A DNA stretch of 64,000 nt from Pseudonocardia ammonioxydans (GTDB taxonomy: Bacteria; Actinomycetota; Actinomycetes; Mycobacteriales; Pseudonocardiaceae). Each line of letters begins with the position of its first letter. Within the stretch, counting starts at the first letter, position 1. Location of the stretch: contig NZ_FOUY01000011.1 of NCBI RefSeq assembly GCF_900115005.1, positions 1 through 64,000 of the forward strand. Direction: 5' to 3'. Under the pieces are notes generated by a model, which was not told the DNA's origin, did not search any database, and saw only the letters and a list, made by a program, of their open reading frames with translations. Shown one piece after another: positions 36,897 through 46,938 of this stretch. A program made the position numbers and the translations under genes.

Positions 36897-37847
36897 TCAC
36901 GCCTTCTGCACGTCGTCGCCAGGCGCTCCATCCGCGATCTCGGCCGCGACCGTCCGCAGCGAGGTGACGAGTGCTTGCGTAGCCGGGCTCAGCCGCCGGT
37001 CGGTGGCGAGCGTCATGCCGACACTGTGGCCGACGCCCTCGAGCGAGATCGGGAGCGCGGTCAGGCGAGGATCGTCGGCGCCGATCAACCCCGGTAACGC
37101 TGCGATCATGTCCGTCTCGATCAGCAGTTGCCGGACGGTCAGGAAGGACGTCGTCTCGACCCGGTTGCGTGGTGGCTCGAGACCGTGCCCGGCGAAGTAG
37201 GCTTCCAGCTCCTGGCGCAGCCGGGTCTCGCTCCCGGGGAGGATCCACGGGTAGCCCTCGAGGTCGTCCAGGGTCACCTGCTCCCGGACGGCGAGTGGGT
37301 GCCGGGCGCCGGTGATGATCTGGATCTTCTCGTCGTACAGCGGCGTGCGCCGGATGTTCTCCGCCCCTGGCCCACCGAGTCGTCCGACGACCACGTCGAC
37401 CCGGCCCGCCGTCAGGTCGATCAGGAGTGACTCCGGTGTGCCCTCGCGGACGGTGACGCCGAGATCGGGATGCCGGCGCTTGAGGTGCACGATCGCGCGC
37501 GGGATCAGCAGGTTCGAGCCGGCGAGGTGGGTCCCCGCGACGACATGACCGCGGGTCGCGTCCGCGATCTCCTCGACGTGCCGCACCGCCTGCGTCAGCT
37601 GGGCCAGGACGGCGCGGGCGTGGTCGGTGAAGGCGAGGCCGAACTCGGTCGGCGTGATGCCGCGCGGCCCGCGCTCGTACAGCGCGACCCCGAGGATGGC
37701 CTCGAGCTCGTGGAGCCTGCGCGTCACGACCGGCTGGGTCACGTGCAGCGCTGCGGCAGCGCCGACGACGCTGCCGCGTTCGGACAGCGCGTCGACGAGG
37801 ACGAGGTGGCGCAGCTTCATGCGCCCGTCGAGGAGTCGGCTCTGCAC
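36897..37847 (-). CDS. LysR-family transcriptional regulator (GbpR/PcaQ-like)
   Basis: The 316-aa protein has an N-terminal winged helix (LRHLVLVDALSERGSVVGAAAAL, VTQPVVTRRLHELEAILGVALYER) and a periplasmic-binding-like effector domain. It is transcribed divergently from the dehydrogenase operon, the standard layout for a LysR activator, and stands at the head of the esterase-side operon as well. Start is GTG 37847; ATG 37820 is an alternative. The inducer is unknown. Confidence 0.9.
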   Translation of the reverse strand: MQSRLLDGRMKLRHLVLVDALSERGSVVGAAAALHVTQPVVTRRLHELEAILGVALYERGPRGITPTEFGLAFTDHARAVLAQLTQAVRHVEEIADATRGHVVAGTHLAGSNLLIPRAIVHLKRRHPDLGVTVREGTPESLLIDLTAGRVDVVVGRLGGPGAENIRRTPLYDEKIQIITGARHPLAVREQVTLDDLEGYPWILPGSETRLRQELEAYFAGHGLEPPRNRVETTSFLTVRQLLIETDMIAALPGLIGADDPRLTALPISLEGVGHSVGMTLATDRRLSPATQALVTSLRTVAAEIADGAPGDDVQKA

Positions 37848-37867
37848 GGGCGCCAGCGTAACGCCAG

Positions 37868-37886
37868 ATATGCATCTTCAGGTATA
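37868..37886. promoter_or_regulatory. Candidate LysR operator between divergent genes
   Basis: The 68-bp gap between the LysR gene and the dehydrogenase gene contains ATA at 37868 and TATA at 37883, framed as a weak interrupted dyad within unusually A/T-rich bases. LysR sites are typically short AT-flanked dyads in such a gap. The assignment is tentative. Confidence 0.3.
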
Positions 37887-37915
37887 CCGGAGCAGGACAT
37901 TGGCATTGGACGGGC

Positions 37916-39409
37916 ATGGCATCGCGCCCTTACGTTCGTCCCGTGCCCGCCACTGCGCCTCCGGTCCTGAACGTCGTCGACGGAGCCTTCGTCGAGGGGA
38001 TGTCGACGTTCGACAAGATCAGCCCGGTGGACGGTGCGGTGGTCGCGACCGTCCACGAGGCCGGTCCCGAGCTCGTCGACGCGGCGGTCGCGGCAGGGCG
38101 CCGCGCCCTCGACGGTCCCTGGGGCCGGATGTCGACGGCCGAGCGGGCGCGGCTCCTGCGCCGGGTCGCCGACCGGATCGAGGAGCGGTTCGATGACCTG
38201 GTCGACGCCGAGGTGCGCGACACCGGCAAGCCGCTCGAGCAGGCGCGGACGCTGGATGTCGCCCGCGCGGCGGTGAACTTCACGACGTTCGCCGATGTCG
38301 TCGCCGGACAGGGGCTCGACTCGTATCTGACGGAGATGGCCGGCGGCGCGCGGGCGCTCAACTACGCGGTGCCGAAGCCGCTCGGCGTCGTCGGTGTCGT
38401 CGTGCCGTGGAACCTCCCGCTGCTGTTGCTCACCTGGAAGGTGGCGCCGGCGCTGGCCTGCGGCAACGCCGTCGTGGTCAAGCCGTCGGAGGAGACACCG
38501 TCCACGGCGACGCTGCTCGGCGAGATCATGTCCGAGGCCGGGGTGCCGGACGGTGTCTACAACGTCGTGCACGGCTTCGGCCCGGGATCGACGGGCGAGG
38601 CGTTGACTACCCATGAGGGGATCGACGGCGTCACCTTCACCGGGGAGTCGTCGACCGGCAGCGCGATCATGCGTGCGGTCGCGCCGCGGGTGCGGCCGGT
38701 CTCCTTCGAGCTCGGCGGGAAGAACGCGGCCGTGGTGTTCGCCGACTGCGACCTCGAGCGGACCGTCGACGGGCTCGCTCGGTCGATCTTCACGAACACC
38801 GGGCAGGTGTGCCTGAGCACCGAGCGTGTCTACATCGAGCGGCCGGTGTTCGACGACGTCGTCGCCGGCCTGGTCGAGCGGGCCCGCGCTCTGCGGCTCG
38901 GGCGCCCCGACGCACCGGGCACGACCACCGGGCCGTTGATCTCGGCCGCGCACCGGGAGAAGGTCCGGCGTTACCTCGAGCTCGCGCGCGAGGACGGGGC
39001 GCAGGAGCTGTTCGGGGGTGGCGTACCCGATCTCGGAGCCGACCTCGCCGGCGGTGCGTGGATCGAGCCGACATTGTGGACCGGGCTCGACCATTCCTCG
39101 CGGGTGCTGCACGAGGAGGTCTTCGGGCCGGTGGCGGCGCTCGTCCCGTTCGACACCGAGGACGAGGCGATCCGGCTGGCCAACGACACCCGGTACGGCC
39201 TGGCGGCGGCGGTCTGGACCCGGGACCTGAGCCGTGGTCACCGGGTGGCCCAGGCGATGCGGGTGGGGATGTCCTGGGTGAACACCTGGTACCTGCGTGA
39301 CCTGCGTACGCCGTTCGGAGGTGCCGGCCTGTCCGGGATCGGCCAGGAGGGCGGTGCGCACTCGCTGCACTTCTACACCGAACCGACGAACGTCTGCGTG
39401 CAACTGTGA
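37916..39409 (+). CDS. Aldehyde dehydrogenase, 2-aminomuconate 6-semialdehyde dehydrogenase type
   Basis: The 497-aa NAD-dependent enzyme has VVPWNLPLLLLTWKVAPAL, the catalytic glutamate in SFELGGKNA and the nucleophile cysteine in NTGQVCLSTERV. The C terminus NVCVQL and the gene context match AmnC/NbaE dehydrogenases that oxidise 2-aminomuconate semialdehyde (or 2-hydroxymuconate semialdehyde). It opens the plus-strand operon. The next four genes supply the steps before and after it. The exact substrate is inferred from them. Confidence 0.85.
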   Translation: MASRPYVRPVPATAPPVLNVVDGAFVEGMSTFDKISPVDGAVVATVHEAGPELVDAAVAAGRRALDGPWGRMSTAERARLLRRVADRIEERFDDLVDAEVRDTGKPLEQARTLDVARAAVNFTTFADVVAGQGLDSYLTEMAGGARALNYAVPKPLGVVGVVVPWNLPLLLLTWKVAPALACGNAVVVKPSEETPSTATLLGEIMSEAGVPDGVYNVVHGFGPGSTGEALTTHEGIDGVTFTGESSTGSAIMRAVAPRVRPVSFELGGKNAAVVFADCDLERTVDGLARSIFTNTGQVCLSTERVYIERPVFDDVVAGLVERARALRLGRPDAPGTTTGPLISAAHREKVRRYLELAREDGAQELFGGGVPDLGADLAGGAWIEPTLWTGLDHSSRVLHEEVFGPVAALVPFDTEDEAIRLANDTRYGLAAAVWTRDLSRGHRVAQAMRVGMSWVNTWYLRDLRTPFGGAGLSGIGQEGGAHSLHFYTEPTNVCVQL

Positions 39410-39456
39410 ACCGGGCCGCGAACCCCACTGGTGCACCCCACGACCGAGGAGGAACC

Positions 39457-40254
39457 GTGATCTCACCCCCGGCGCTCGCCGCCGTCCTCGACGATGCGGT
39501 CACCGGCGTGACCGCGGTCCCGCAGCTGACGCACTCCGCGCCGATCACGCTCGACGACGCCTACGCGATCCAGCGTGCCGGGATCGAGCGGCGCACGGCG
39601 CGTGGTGACGCCGTGGTCGGCGTCAAGCTCGGGCTCACCAGCCGGGCCAAGGCCGAGCAGATGGGCGTCTCCGACGTCATCGTCGGTGTGCTGACGGAGT
39701 CGATGCGAGTACCCGCGGGTGGGCGGCTGGACACGACGACGCTGATCCATCCGCGGGTCGAGCCGGAGATCGCGTTCCGGCTCGGCTCGGCGATCGACCC
39801 GGACGACCCGGCCTGCGACCCGCTCGCGGCGGTCGCCGGGATCGCCCCGGCACTGGAGATCATCGACAGCCGCTACCGGGACTTCCGGTTCAGCCTCCCC
39901 GACGTCGTCGCGGACAACACCTCGGCCGCCGGGTTCGTGATCGGGGACTGGCAGCCCGCGGACGAGGTCCTCGGCCGGCTGGACGTGGCGGACCTCGCGG
40001 TGACCCTCGGGATCGACGGCGAGATCGTGGAGTCCGGGTCGACCGGCGCGATCCTCGGTGACCCGCTGGAGGCGTTGGGCGCGGTCACGCGGATGGCGGC
40101 CCGGTACGGGCCGGCCCTTCCGGCGGGCACGATCGTGCTGGCCGGTGCGGCTACCGCGGCCGCGGCGCTGCCCACCGGGAACGGCACGACGGTCACCGCC
40201 GAGGTCGCCGGGCTCGGCACGGTCACCTTCGAGACCGGTGGGGCAGCGGCATGA
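39457..40254 (+). CDS. 4-Oxalocrotonate decarboxylase-like (DmpH/NbaG family)
   Basis: The 265-aa protein belongs to the hydratase/decarboxylase family. It carries [43 protein letters not shown] and [22 protein letters not shown] favours the decarboxylase over the 2-oxopent-4-enoate hydratase. GAGGAGG lies 4 nt before GTG 39457. It would decarboxylate 4-oxalocrotonate to 2-oxopent-4-enoate; the hydratase and aldolase of the lower pathway are not in the window. Confidence 0.83.
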   Translation: MISPPALAAVLDDAVTGVTAVPQLTHSAPITLDDAYAIQRAGIERRTARGDAVVGVKLGLTSRAKAEQMGVSDVIVGVLTESMRVPAGGRLDTTTLIHPRVEPEIAFRLGSAIDPDDPACDPLAAVAGIAPALEIIDSRYRDFRFSLPDVVADNTSAAGFVIGDWQPADEVLGRLDVADLAVTLGIDGEIVESGSTGAILGDPLEALGAVTRMAARYGPALPAGTIVLAGAATAAAALPTGNGTTVTAEVAGLGTVTFETGGAAA

Positions 40255-40688
40255 CCGGCTCGCACGTCGTCCCGGGCAAGGCCCGGCCCCGAGGCCGCTT
40301 CCCGCACGTCAAGGTCGTGGGCGATCTCGTGTTCGTCTCCGGTACCAGCAGCCGGCTCCCGGACAACACGTTCGCCGGAGCCGAGGTCGACGAGCTGGGC
40401 GTCACGACGCTCGACATCCGGGCCCAGACCCGTGCGGTGATCGAGAACATCCGCGACATCCTCGCGGCGGTCGGTGCCACGCTCGACGATCTCGTCCAGG
40501 TCACCGCCTACCTGGTCAGCATGAACGACTTCGGTGGCTACAACGAGGTCTACGGCGAGTACTTCGACGAGCACGGGCCGACCCGCACGACGGTCGCGGT
40601 CCACCAGCTGCCGCACCCGAACCTGCTCATCGAGATCCAGGCGATCGCCTGCGTCTCCCGGACCGACGGACAGAAGGAGCGCTCATGA
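40251..40688 (+). CDS. RidA-family 2-aminomuconate deaminase (NbaF-like)
   Basis: The 145-aa RidA/YjgF-fold protein has [40 protein letters not shown] and [19 protein letters not shown] with the conserved arginine position replaced by a histidine-proline turn as in the aminomuconate-deaminase group. Lying between the decarboxylase and the 3-hydroxyanthranilate dioxygenase, it probably converts 2-aminomuconate to 4-oxalocrotonate and ammonia. ATG overlaps the previous gene by 4 nt. Confidence 0.83.
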   Translation: MTGSHVVPGKARPRGRFPHVKVVGDLVFVSGTSSRLPDNTFAGAEVDELGVTTLDIRAQTRAVIENIRDILAAVGATLDDLVQVTAYLVSMNDFGGYNEVYGEYFDEHGPTRTTVAVHQLPHPNLLIEIQAIACVSRTDGQKERS

Positions 40689-41209
40689 CCACGATCCCGC
40701 CGGTGTTCAACTTCGAGAAGTGGGTCACCGAACACGAGCACCTGCTGAAGCCGCCGGTGAACAACCAGCAGATGTGGGAGCCGATGGGCGACTTCATCGT
40801 CCAGGTGGTCGGCGGACCCAACCAGCGGACCGACTTCCACCTCGACCCCTACGAGGAATGGTTCTACCAGGTCCGCGGCGGCATGCACGTGAACCTGATG
40901 ACCGAGGACGGGCCGCAGCGCGTCGACCTCCGCGAGGGCGACACATGGATGCTCCCGCGCAACGTCTACCACTCCCCGCAGCGACCCGAGCCCGGCTCGA
41001 TCGGCATCGTCATCGAGCGGATCCGCGAGGAGGGCACGCCGGAGCGCTTCGCCTGGTTCTGCCCGAACTGTGACAACCGGGTGCACGAGGTGCAGCTCCA
41101 GGTCCGCGACATCGTGGCGGACCTGCCCCCGGTGTTCTCCGAGTTCTACGACTCCGATGCCGGACGGACCTGCGACCGGTGCGGCACGCTGCACCCGGGC
41201 AAGGGCTGA
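40685..41209 (+). CDS. 3-Hydroxyanthranilate 3,4-dioxygenase (NbaC-type)
   Basis: The 174-aa cupin opens 3-hydroxyanthranilate to 2-amino-3-carboxymuconate semialdehyde with Fe(II) and O2. Likely iron ligands are H52, E58 and H96 ([21 protein letters not shown]). A second, rubredoxin-like metal site is formed by C126, C129, C163 and C166 (CPNC, CDRC), as in bacterial homologues. The length is typical of the bacterial enzyme. The ATG overlaps the deaminase stop. Confidence 0.93.
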   Translation: MTTIPPVFNFEKWVTEHEHLLKPPVNNQQMWEPMGDFIVQVVGGPNQRTDFHLDPYEEWFYQVRGGMHVNLMTEDGPQRVDLREGDTWMLPRNVYHSPQRPEPGSIGIVIERIREEGTPERFAWFCPNCDNRVHEVQLQVRDIVADLPPVFSEFYDSDAGRTCDRCGTLHPGKG

Positions 41210-41210
41210 G

Positions 41211-42221
41211 ATGGACCGGTTCTCGGGGACGATCGACGTCCATACGCACTACGTGCCGCGCGGATGGCCCGACCTCGGGGCGGACGCTCCGTGGCTGAGG
41301 CTGGACTCCGAACGCGACGCGATGATCATGGTCGGCTCGAGCGAGTTCCGCCGGATCGGGGCGGACTGCTGGGACGCGGAGATCCGCCTGGCCGACATGG
41401 ACGCCGACGGCGTCCGAGCACAGGTCGTCTCTCCGACCCCCGTGTTCTTCTCCTACGACGCGCCGGTGGGCGAGGCCACCAAGATCGCCCGGATCTTCAA
41501 CGACCTCGCGCTCGAGATCTGCGAGCCCGGCGGCGGGCGCCTCATCCCCTTCTGCCAGGTCCCGCTGCAGGACCCCGACGCAGCGTGCGCGGAACTCGAC
41601 CGTGCGGTCGACAGTGGACACGCCGGGGTGGAGATCGGTAATCACGTCGGCGACCGGGATCTCGACTCGGCCGGGGTGGTGCAGTTCCTGCAGCACGCCG
41701 CGTCGCGCGGGGTGCCGGTGTTCGTCCACCCCTGGGACATGCCGGACTCGCCGCGGCTCGACCGCTGGATGGCCCGGTGGATCACCGGGATGCCGGCCGA
41801 GACACACCTCTCGATCATGGCAATGATCCTCGGGGGCGTGTTCGACCAGGTTCCGGAGGACCTCCGGATCTGCTTCGCCCACGGCGGCGGGTCCTTCGCG
41901 TTCTGGCTGGGCCGATTGGAGAACGCCTGGCACAAGCGCAGCGATCTGATCGCGACGTCGGAGCGGCCGCCCTCGGCGTACGTGAACCGCTTCAGCGTCG
42001 ACTCCGTGGTGTTCGACCCGGTGGCGCTGCGCGCGCTGGTCGACACGCTCGGCGCGTCGCAGGTCATGGTCGGCAGCGACTACCCGTACCCACTCGGCGA
42101 GCGTCCCGTCGGCGAGGTGGTGCGGCGGGCGAAACACCTCACCGAGTCGGAGGTCGCGGACCTCACCGTCCGGAACGCGCAACGGTTCCTCGGTGTCGAC
42201 GACCGGCCCACCGACGGGTAG
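41211..42221 (+). CDS. 2-Amino-3-carboxymuconate-6-semialdehyde decarboxylase (ACMSD, NbaD-type)
   Basis: The 336-aa amidohydrolase-fold enzyme has the metal motif IDVHTHYVP (H11, H13), histidine in VFVHPWDMP and aspartate in MVGSDYPYPLGE. It removes the carboxyl group of the dioxygenase product to give 2-aminomuconate semialdehyde, the substrate of the operon's first enzyme. It starts 1 nt after the dioxygenase stop and ends 9 nt from the convergent reductase gene. Confidence 0.92.
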   Translation: MDRFSGTIDVHTHYVPRGWPDLGADAPWLRLDSERDAMIMVGSSEFRRIGADCWDAEIRLADMDADGVRAQVVSPTPVFFSYDAPVGEATKIARIFNDLALEICEPGGGRLIPFCQVPLQDPDAACAELDRAVDSGHAGVEIGNHVGDRDLDSAGVVQFLQHAASRGVPVFVHPWDMPDSPRLDRWMARWITGMPAETHLSIMAMILGGVFDQVPEDLRICFAHGGGSFAFWLGRLENAWHKRSDLIATSERPPSAYVNRFSVDSVVFDPVALRALVDTLGASQVMVGSDYPYPLGERPVGEVVRRAKHLTESEVADLTVRNAQRFLGVDDRPTDG

Positions 42222-42230
42222 CGAACCGTG

Positions 42231-42836
42231 TCACGCAGGGGCGCCGAGCGGCGGGTGCTCGAGCACGCGTGGCCGGTACTCGACGACCTGGATGCCCCCG
42301 TCGAAGGTGCGGTGCTCGATCATGTCGAGAGCGACGTCCGGGTAGCCGTCGTAGATGCGTTCCGTGCCCGTGGCCCCGGTGATCACCGGGAACATCCCGA
42401 CCCGGAAGCGGTCGACGAGTCCGGCCTTCAGCAGGGACCGGCACAGGCTGAGGCTGCCGATCGTGCTGAGGAGCCCCGAGCCGTTCTCCTTCATGGCACG
42501 GACCGTCTCGACGGCGTCGTCGCGGACGAGGGTGGAGTTGGCCCACGTCAGCGGCTTCTCGAGCGTGGAGGAGAAGACCACCTTGGACGCTCGCGTGAGC
42601 TCGTCGACGGACGCCTCCTCCTCGGCCCGGAACTCGTCCTGGCCACTCGGGACCTCGCCGGCGGCGAAGCCCGACATCAGGCGGTACGTGTTCGCCCCCA
42701 TGAGGTAGGTGACCTCGGGCTGCTCGCCGAGCCATGCGAGGTACTCCGGGCCCTCGAGGCCCCAGAAGCCGGGCCAGCCCTCTCCCGACGCGTAGCCGTC
42801 GAGGGAGGTGATGAAGTCGACGAGAAGCTCTGACAT
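42231..42836 (-). CDS. Dihydrofolate-reductase-like (RibD C-terminal) family protein
   Basis: The 201-aa protein has FITSLDGYASGEGWPG, VTYLMGANTYRLM, KVVFSSTLEKPLTWANSTLV and a glycine-rich ISTIGSLSLCRSLL-type turn, as in the stand-alone DHFR/RibD-C reductases common in actinobacteria. It binds NADPH by family. The substrate is unknown. It converges on the catabolic operon but is transcribed in the opposite direction. Confidence 0.85.
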   Translation of the reverse strand: MSELLVDFITSLDGYASGEGWPGFWGLEGPEYLAWLGEQPEVTYLMGANTYRLMSGFAAGEVPSGQDEFRAEEEASVDELTRASKVVFSSTLEKPLTWANSTLVRDDAVETVRAMKENGSGLLSTIGSLSLCRSLLKAGLVDRFRVGMFPVITGATGTERIYDGYPDVALDMIEHRTFDGGIQVVEYRPRVLEHPPLGAPA

Positions 42837-43046
42837 GGCGGTGTCCTTTCCTGGGGCGTCACGAACGAGGACCGGCCGAGGGTCACGAACTCATCGGAGC
42901 CGGATCGGTCCGCGGCCGGAAATGTTTGCGACAGCCTGCCCGTCCGGAACTAGGGTCCGCGGCTCATGACGTCCCGTCGCTGATCCCGGCCGCACGCGGT
43001 GGATCCGGGGCGTCGTACGAGGTGAACGACGACCCGAGGAGCCCCC

Positions 43047-44654
43047 GTGACAGAGGTCGACTACATCGTCGTCGGTGCCGGGACGGCCGGCTGCGTGCTC
43101 GCCCACCGTCTCTCCGCCGATCCCGGGACCAGCGTCCTGCTGGTCGAAGCCGGGGGCCGCGACACCCATCCGCTCATCCCGGTGCCGCGCGGGTTCTCCG
43201 AGCTGCTGGGCGATCCGACCACCGCGTGGCACTACCCGACCCGACCGTTCGGCCCGGCGGAGCAGGTCGAGTACTGGGTGCGGGGCAGGACCCTCGGCGG
43301 GTCGAGTGCGGTCAACGGCATGGTCTACAACCGCGGCCACCGTGCCGACTACGACGCACTGGCCGCCCGCGGCAACCCCGGCTGGGGATGGGACGACATG
43401 CTCCCGGTCTTCACCGCGATCGAGGACCACCGGTTGGGCGCCTCCGGCACACGCGGCGCGGGCGGCCCGCTGCACGTCTCGACCGTGGACGGGGGCGACC
43501 CGCTGCTGGACGACGTGATCACCGCAGGCACCGGACTGGGCTGGCAGCGGACCCGGGACCTCAACGAGTCCGATGAGGAACGGATCGGCTACGCGGCGGC
43601 GACCATCCGGGACGGACGCCGGGTCAGTGCGGCGGACGCGTTCCTGCACCCGGTCGCCGACCGGCCGAACCTGACCGTCGTCCCCGGCACCGTGGTCGAG
43701 CGACTGGTGTTCGACGGACGGCGGGTGGTCGGTGTCCGGGCGCGGCAGGACACGGAGCCGGTCGAGTACCGCGCCGGCCGGGAGGTGATCCTCTCCGCCG
43801 GGGCGCTGGCCACGCCGAAGATCCTGCAGCTGTCCGGGATCGGGGACCGCGCGACGCTGGCCTCGGCCGGGGTCGACGTGGTGGCCGAGAGCCCGAACGT
43901 CGGCGCCCGGATGCGCGAGCACCGCGGCTTCACCCTGCAGTTCCGGCTCACCGAGGACCTCGGGTACAACCGGCTGCTCAGCACCCCGGACGGCCGGCAG
44001 CAGGCCATGGACGACTACCGCTCGAGCGGGGGCGGGCCGATGGCCTCGCCCTCCTTCGACGTCGTCGGGTTCTTCAAGACCCACCCCGAGCTCGACCGGC
44101 CCGACGCGCAGCTGCTGATCGCCCCGTTCTCGATGCTGCCGCCCGAACCCGGCCGGGCCATCGAGATCGAACCGGAGCCCGGCATGCTGTGCGTGGCCTA
44201 CCCGCTCCGCACCGACAGCGAGGGCAGCGTCCGTATCACCTCGGCGGACCCGGCGGCGCCGCTGGACATCGACCCGGGCTACTTCGGCACCGCCCACGAC
44301 CGGACGACGTCGGTGGACCTCTTCCGTGCCGTCCGCCGGCTCTTCGCGACCGCGCCGCTGGCCGAGCGGATCGCGCACGAGACCGCTCCGGGGACGACGG
44401 TCCGGACCGACCAGGAGATCATCGACGCCGGGCTCGTCACGGGCACCTGTGGCTACCACGCCGTCGGGACCGCTGCCATGGGGCCGCACGACGACGATGT
44501 GGTCGACCCGCTCCTGCGCGTGCGCGGCACGGCGGGGCTGCGCGTCGTCGACGCCTCGGTGCTGCCGATCATGGTGTCCGGGAACCCCAACGGCCCGGTC
44601 GCGGCGCTGGCGTGGCATGCCGCGGACCACATCCTTGCCGAGGCCCGAGTCTGA
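43047..44654 (+). CDS. GMC-family flavin oxidoreductase (choline dehydrogenase-like)
   Basis: The 535-aa FAD protein has the dinucleotide-binding motif YIVVGAGTAGCVLAHRLS, GMC signatures RTLGGSSAVNGMVYNRG and GREVILSAGALATPKILQLSG, and catalytic His/Asn regions GTCGYHAVGTAAMG and VSGNPNGPVAALA. It oxidises an alcohol; the alcohol is not evident. GAGGAG precedes GTG 43047. It converges on the DUF2252 gene. Confidence 0.9.
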   Translation: MTEVDYIVVGAGTAGCVLAHRLSADPGTSVLLVEAGGRDTHPLIPVPRGFSELLGDPTTAWHYPTRPFGPAEQVEYWVRGRTLGGSSAVNGMVYNRGHRADYDALAARGNPGWGWDDMLPVFTAIEDHRLGASGTRGAGGPLHVSTVDGGDPLLDDVITAGTGLGWQRTRDLNESDEERIGYAAATIRDGRRVSAADAFLHPVADRPNLTVVPGTVVERLVFDGRRVVGVRARQDTEPVEYRAGREVILSAGALATPKILQLSGIGDRATLASAGVDVVAESPNVGARMREHRGFTLQFRLTEDLGYNRLLSTPDGRQQAMDDYRSSGGGPMASPSFDVVGFFKTHPELDRPDAQLLIAPFSMLPPEPGRAIEIEPEPGMLCVAYPLRTDSEGSVRITSADPAAPLDIDPGYFGTAHDRTTSVDLFRAVRRLFATAPLAERIAHETAPGTTVRTDQEIIDAGLVTGTCGYHAVGTAAMGPHDDDVVDPLLRVRGTAGLRVVDASVLPIMVSGNPNGPVAALAWHAADHILAEARV

Positions 44655-44698
44655 GGGCGCAGTTCCGCGTACGGGTACGGGTGACGCCGGCCCGGCCG

Positions 44699-46057
44699 TC
44701 AGCCGTCCAGCCCGGCAGTGGCCTGCACACCGGGGATCGCGTCGCTCCGGAAGGCGTCGACGAACCGGCGGTGGTCGTCGCGGACGACGGCGGCGTACTC
44801 CCGGGCGAAGGTGCAGACCCAGCCGACGAACTCGTCGTCGCGGTCGCCGATCGAGGCCGCGATCGCCTCCTCGGTCGAGAACCCGACCAGGCTCTGATCA
44901 CTGTCGGCGTCGGCGACACAGTGGATCTTCGCGCTCGCCCGTCCCAGGTGGTCCAGCACCGGTGCGATGTCCCGGGGCTCGGTGAGCTCGTCCCACTCCA
45001 GGTCCCGCGCGTAGGGGGACAGCTCGCTGACCACGTAGCCGACCCCGTCGATCTCCGTCGAGCCCAGCAGCCGATCGGTGTGGGCCTGCAGCGCTCGCTG
45101 CGACACGGCGGTGCGGTGCCCGTGGTGCCGGAAGTAGTCCGCGATCCGCGGGTCGGTCACCACCCGCGACGGGGCGGCCACGTTGCCCTGCTTCATCGAC
45201 AGGACGATGTCGTTGTCCAGAGCCTGGTTGAGGCCTTCGATGAGCACGGTGTAGGCGGGCAGGCCGGCGCTGCCGATACCGAACCCGCTGCGGCCCACCA
45301 CGTCCTTGATCACGTAGGCCGGGTCGGGCAGCCTCCGGTCGGCCGGGATCGTGGTCAGGTACCGGCCGAACGCCTCGACGACCGTGGCGTGCTCGGCGTC
45401 CCCGAGGCGGCGGACCCCCGGCCCGTGGCGGAAGACTCGGTCGTAGCCCTCGGTCTCGGTCACCGCGTCGAGCAGCCCGAGCCGGCTGCTCAACCGCGAG
45501 CGCAGCAACAGCTCGTGGACCGGCCCGGCGGTGTTGTCGATGCGGAGCGCGTGGTCGTGCTCGTCCTCGCGCGCCTCGACGAACCGCCGCACCTGGTCCA
45601 CATAGGCCCGGGCGTAGCCCGCGACCAGCTGGTCGATACCGGCATCCGGGATGGCCTTGCGCCAGCCCAGCAGGGCGATGCTCGCGGCCAGCCGTTGCAC
45701 GTCCCAGGTGAAGTGCCCGAGGTAGGCCTCGTCGAAGTCGTTGACATCGAAGATCAGGACGCCGTCGCCGTCCATGTAGGTACCGAAGTTCTCGGCGTGC
45801 AGATCCCCCTGGATCCAGACTCGGCTGGTGCGCTCGTCGACCCACGGATCCGCCAGGGTGGCCACATCGGCGTAGAACAACGGGGCGCTGCCCCGGTAGA
45901 AGGCGAACGGGTCCGCGGCCATCTTGCGGAACTTCACCCGGAACGCCTCGGGGGCGGCCGACATCAGGTCGGCGAACGCCTCGACCAGGGTGTCGACGAT
46001 CCAGCGGGACCGCCGCTCGGGGTCGGTCGCGGACAGGATCTCGGCCAACGGTGCCAT
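44699..46057 (-). CDS. DUF2252 family protein
   Basis: The 452-aa protein has FYRGSAPLFYADVATLAD, VWIQGDLHAENFGTYMDGDG and FDVNDFDEAYLGHFTWDVQRL, a protein-kinase-like fold with D and N in positions that resemble the catalytic and metal-binding loop, seen in all DUF2252 members. Function is unknown. ATG 46057 is the start that removes an unlikely proline-rich leader. It is divergent from the urease operon with a 129-nt gap. Confidence 0.85.
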   Translation of the reverse strand: MAPLAEILSATDPERRSRWIVDTLVEAFADLMSAAPEAFRVKFRKMAADPFAFYRGSAPLFYADVATLADPWVDERTSRVWIQGDLHAENFGTYMDGDGVLIFDVNDFDEAYLGHFTWDVQRLAASIALLGWRKAIPDAGIDQLVAGYARAYVDQVRRFVEAREDEHDHALRIDNTAGPVHELLLRSRLSSRLGLLDAVTETEGYDRVFRHGPGVRRLGDAEHATVVEAFGRYLTTIPADRRLPDPAYVIKDVVGRSGFGIGSAGLPAYTVLIEGLNQALDNDIVLSMKQGNVAAPSRVVTDPRIADYFRHHGHRTAVSQRALQAHTDRLLGSTEIDGVGYVVSELSPYARDLEWDELTEPRDIAPVLDHLGRASAKIHCVADADSDQSLVGFSTEEAIAASIGDRDDEFVGWVCTFAREYAAVVRDDHRRFVDAFRSDAIPGVQATAGLDG

Positions 46058-46186
46058 GCCCTCGATGATGCACCCGCCAGGGCGCGGGACCGGCGGGGAA
46101 ACGGCATCCGGCAGCGCTCCGCACACCGAGCCGCCCCGGTCACCCGGTGTTACGGTCATGATCAGCTCTGCGATTGGCGGTGACCG

Positions 46187-46485
<299 letters not shown>

Positions 46486-46489
<4 letters not shown>

Positions 46490-46938
46490 TCCCCGGCGAG
46501 GTGCGCGTGGCCGGGCAGCCGGCCGAGCTCGAGACCGGCCCGGCATCGGACTCGCTGGTGATCGTGAACGACGGCGACCGGCCGATCCAGCTGGGGTCGC
46601 ACCTGCACCTGCCGGACGCCAACCCGGCCCTGAGCTTCGACCGGGACCGCGCCGCCGGCCACCGGCTCGACATCCCCTCGGGCACGTCGGTGCGGTTCGA
46701 GCCGGGGGTCAGCCGCACCGTCGACATCGTCGAGCTGGGCGGGCGCAAGTACGTGCCGGGCCTCCAGATCCACGCCGGCGACGAGCTCCCGACGCACGGG
46801 CGCGAACCCCGGCCGGTGGTGCCCTTCGGCGCGCCGGGCAGCGAGGTCACGCAGGGCCCGCGGGCGGGTGGCCGGCGGGTGCGGGTCAGCGACGAGCCGG
46901 CGGAACCGGGACCGGACGACGACGGGAGGCAGCCGTGA
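46486..46938 (+). CDS. ureB: Urease subunit beta
   Basis: The 150-aa subunit starts [10 protein letters not shown] and has [20 protein letters not shown] sequence and [19 protein letters not shown], the normal beta core. About 45 extra residues at the C terminus are glycine-, proline- and acid-rich. GTG 46486 overlaps ureA, and its end overlaps ureC. Confidence 0.94.
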
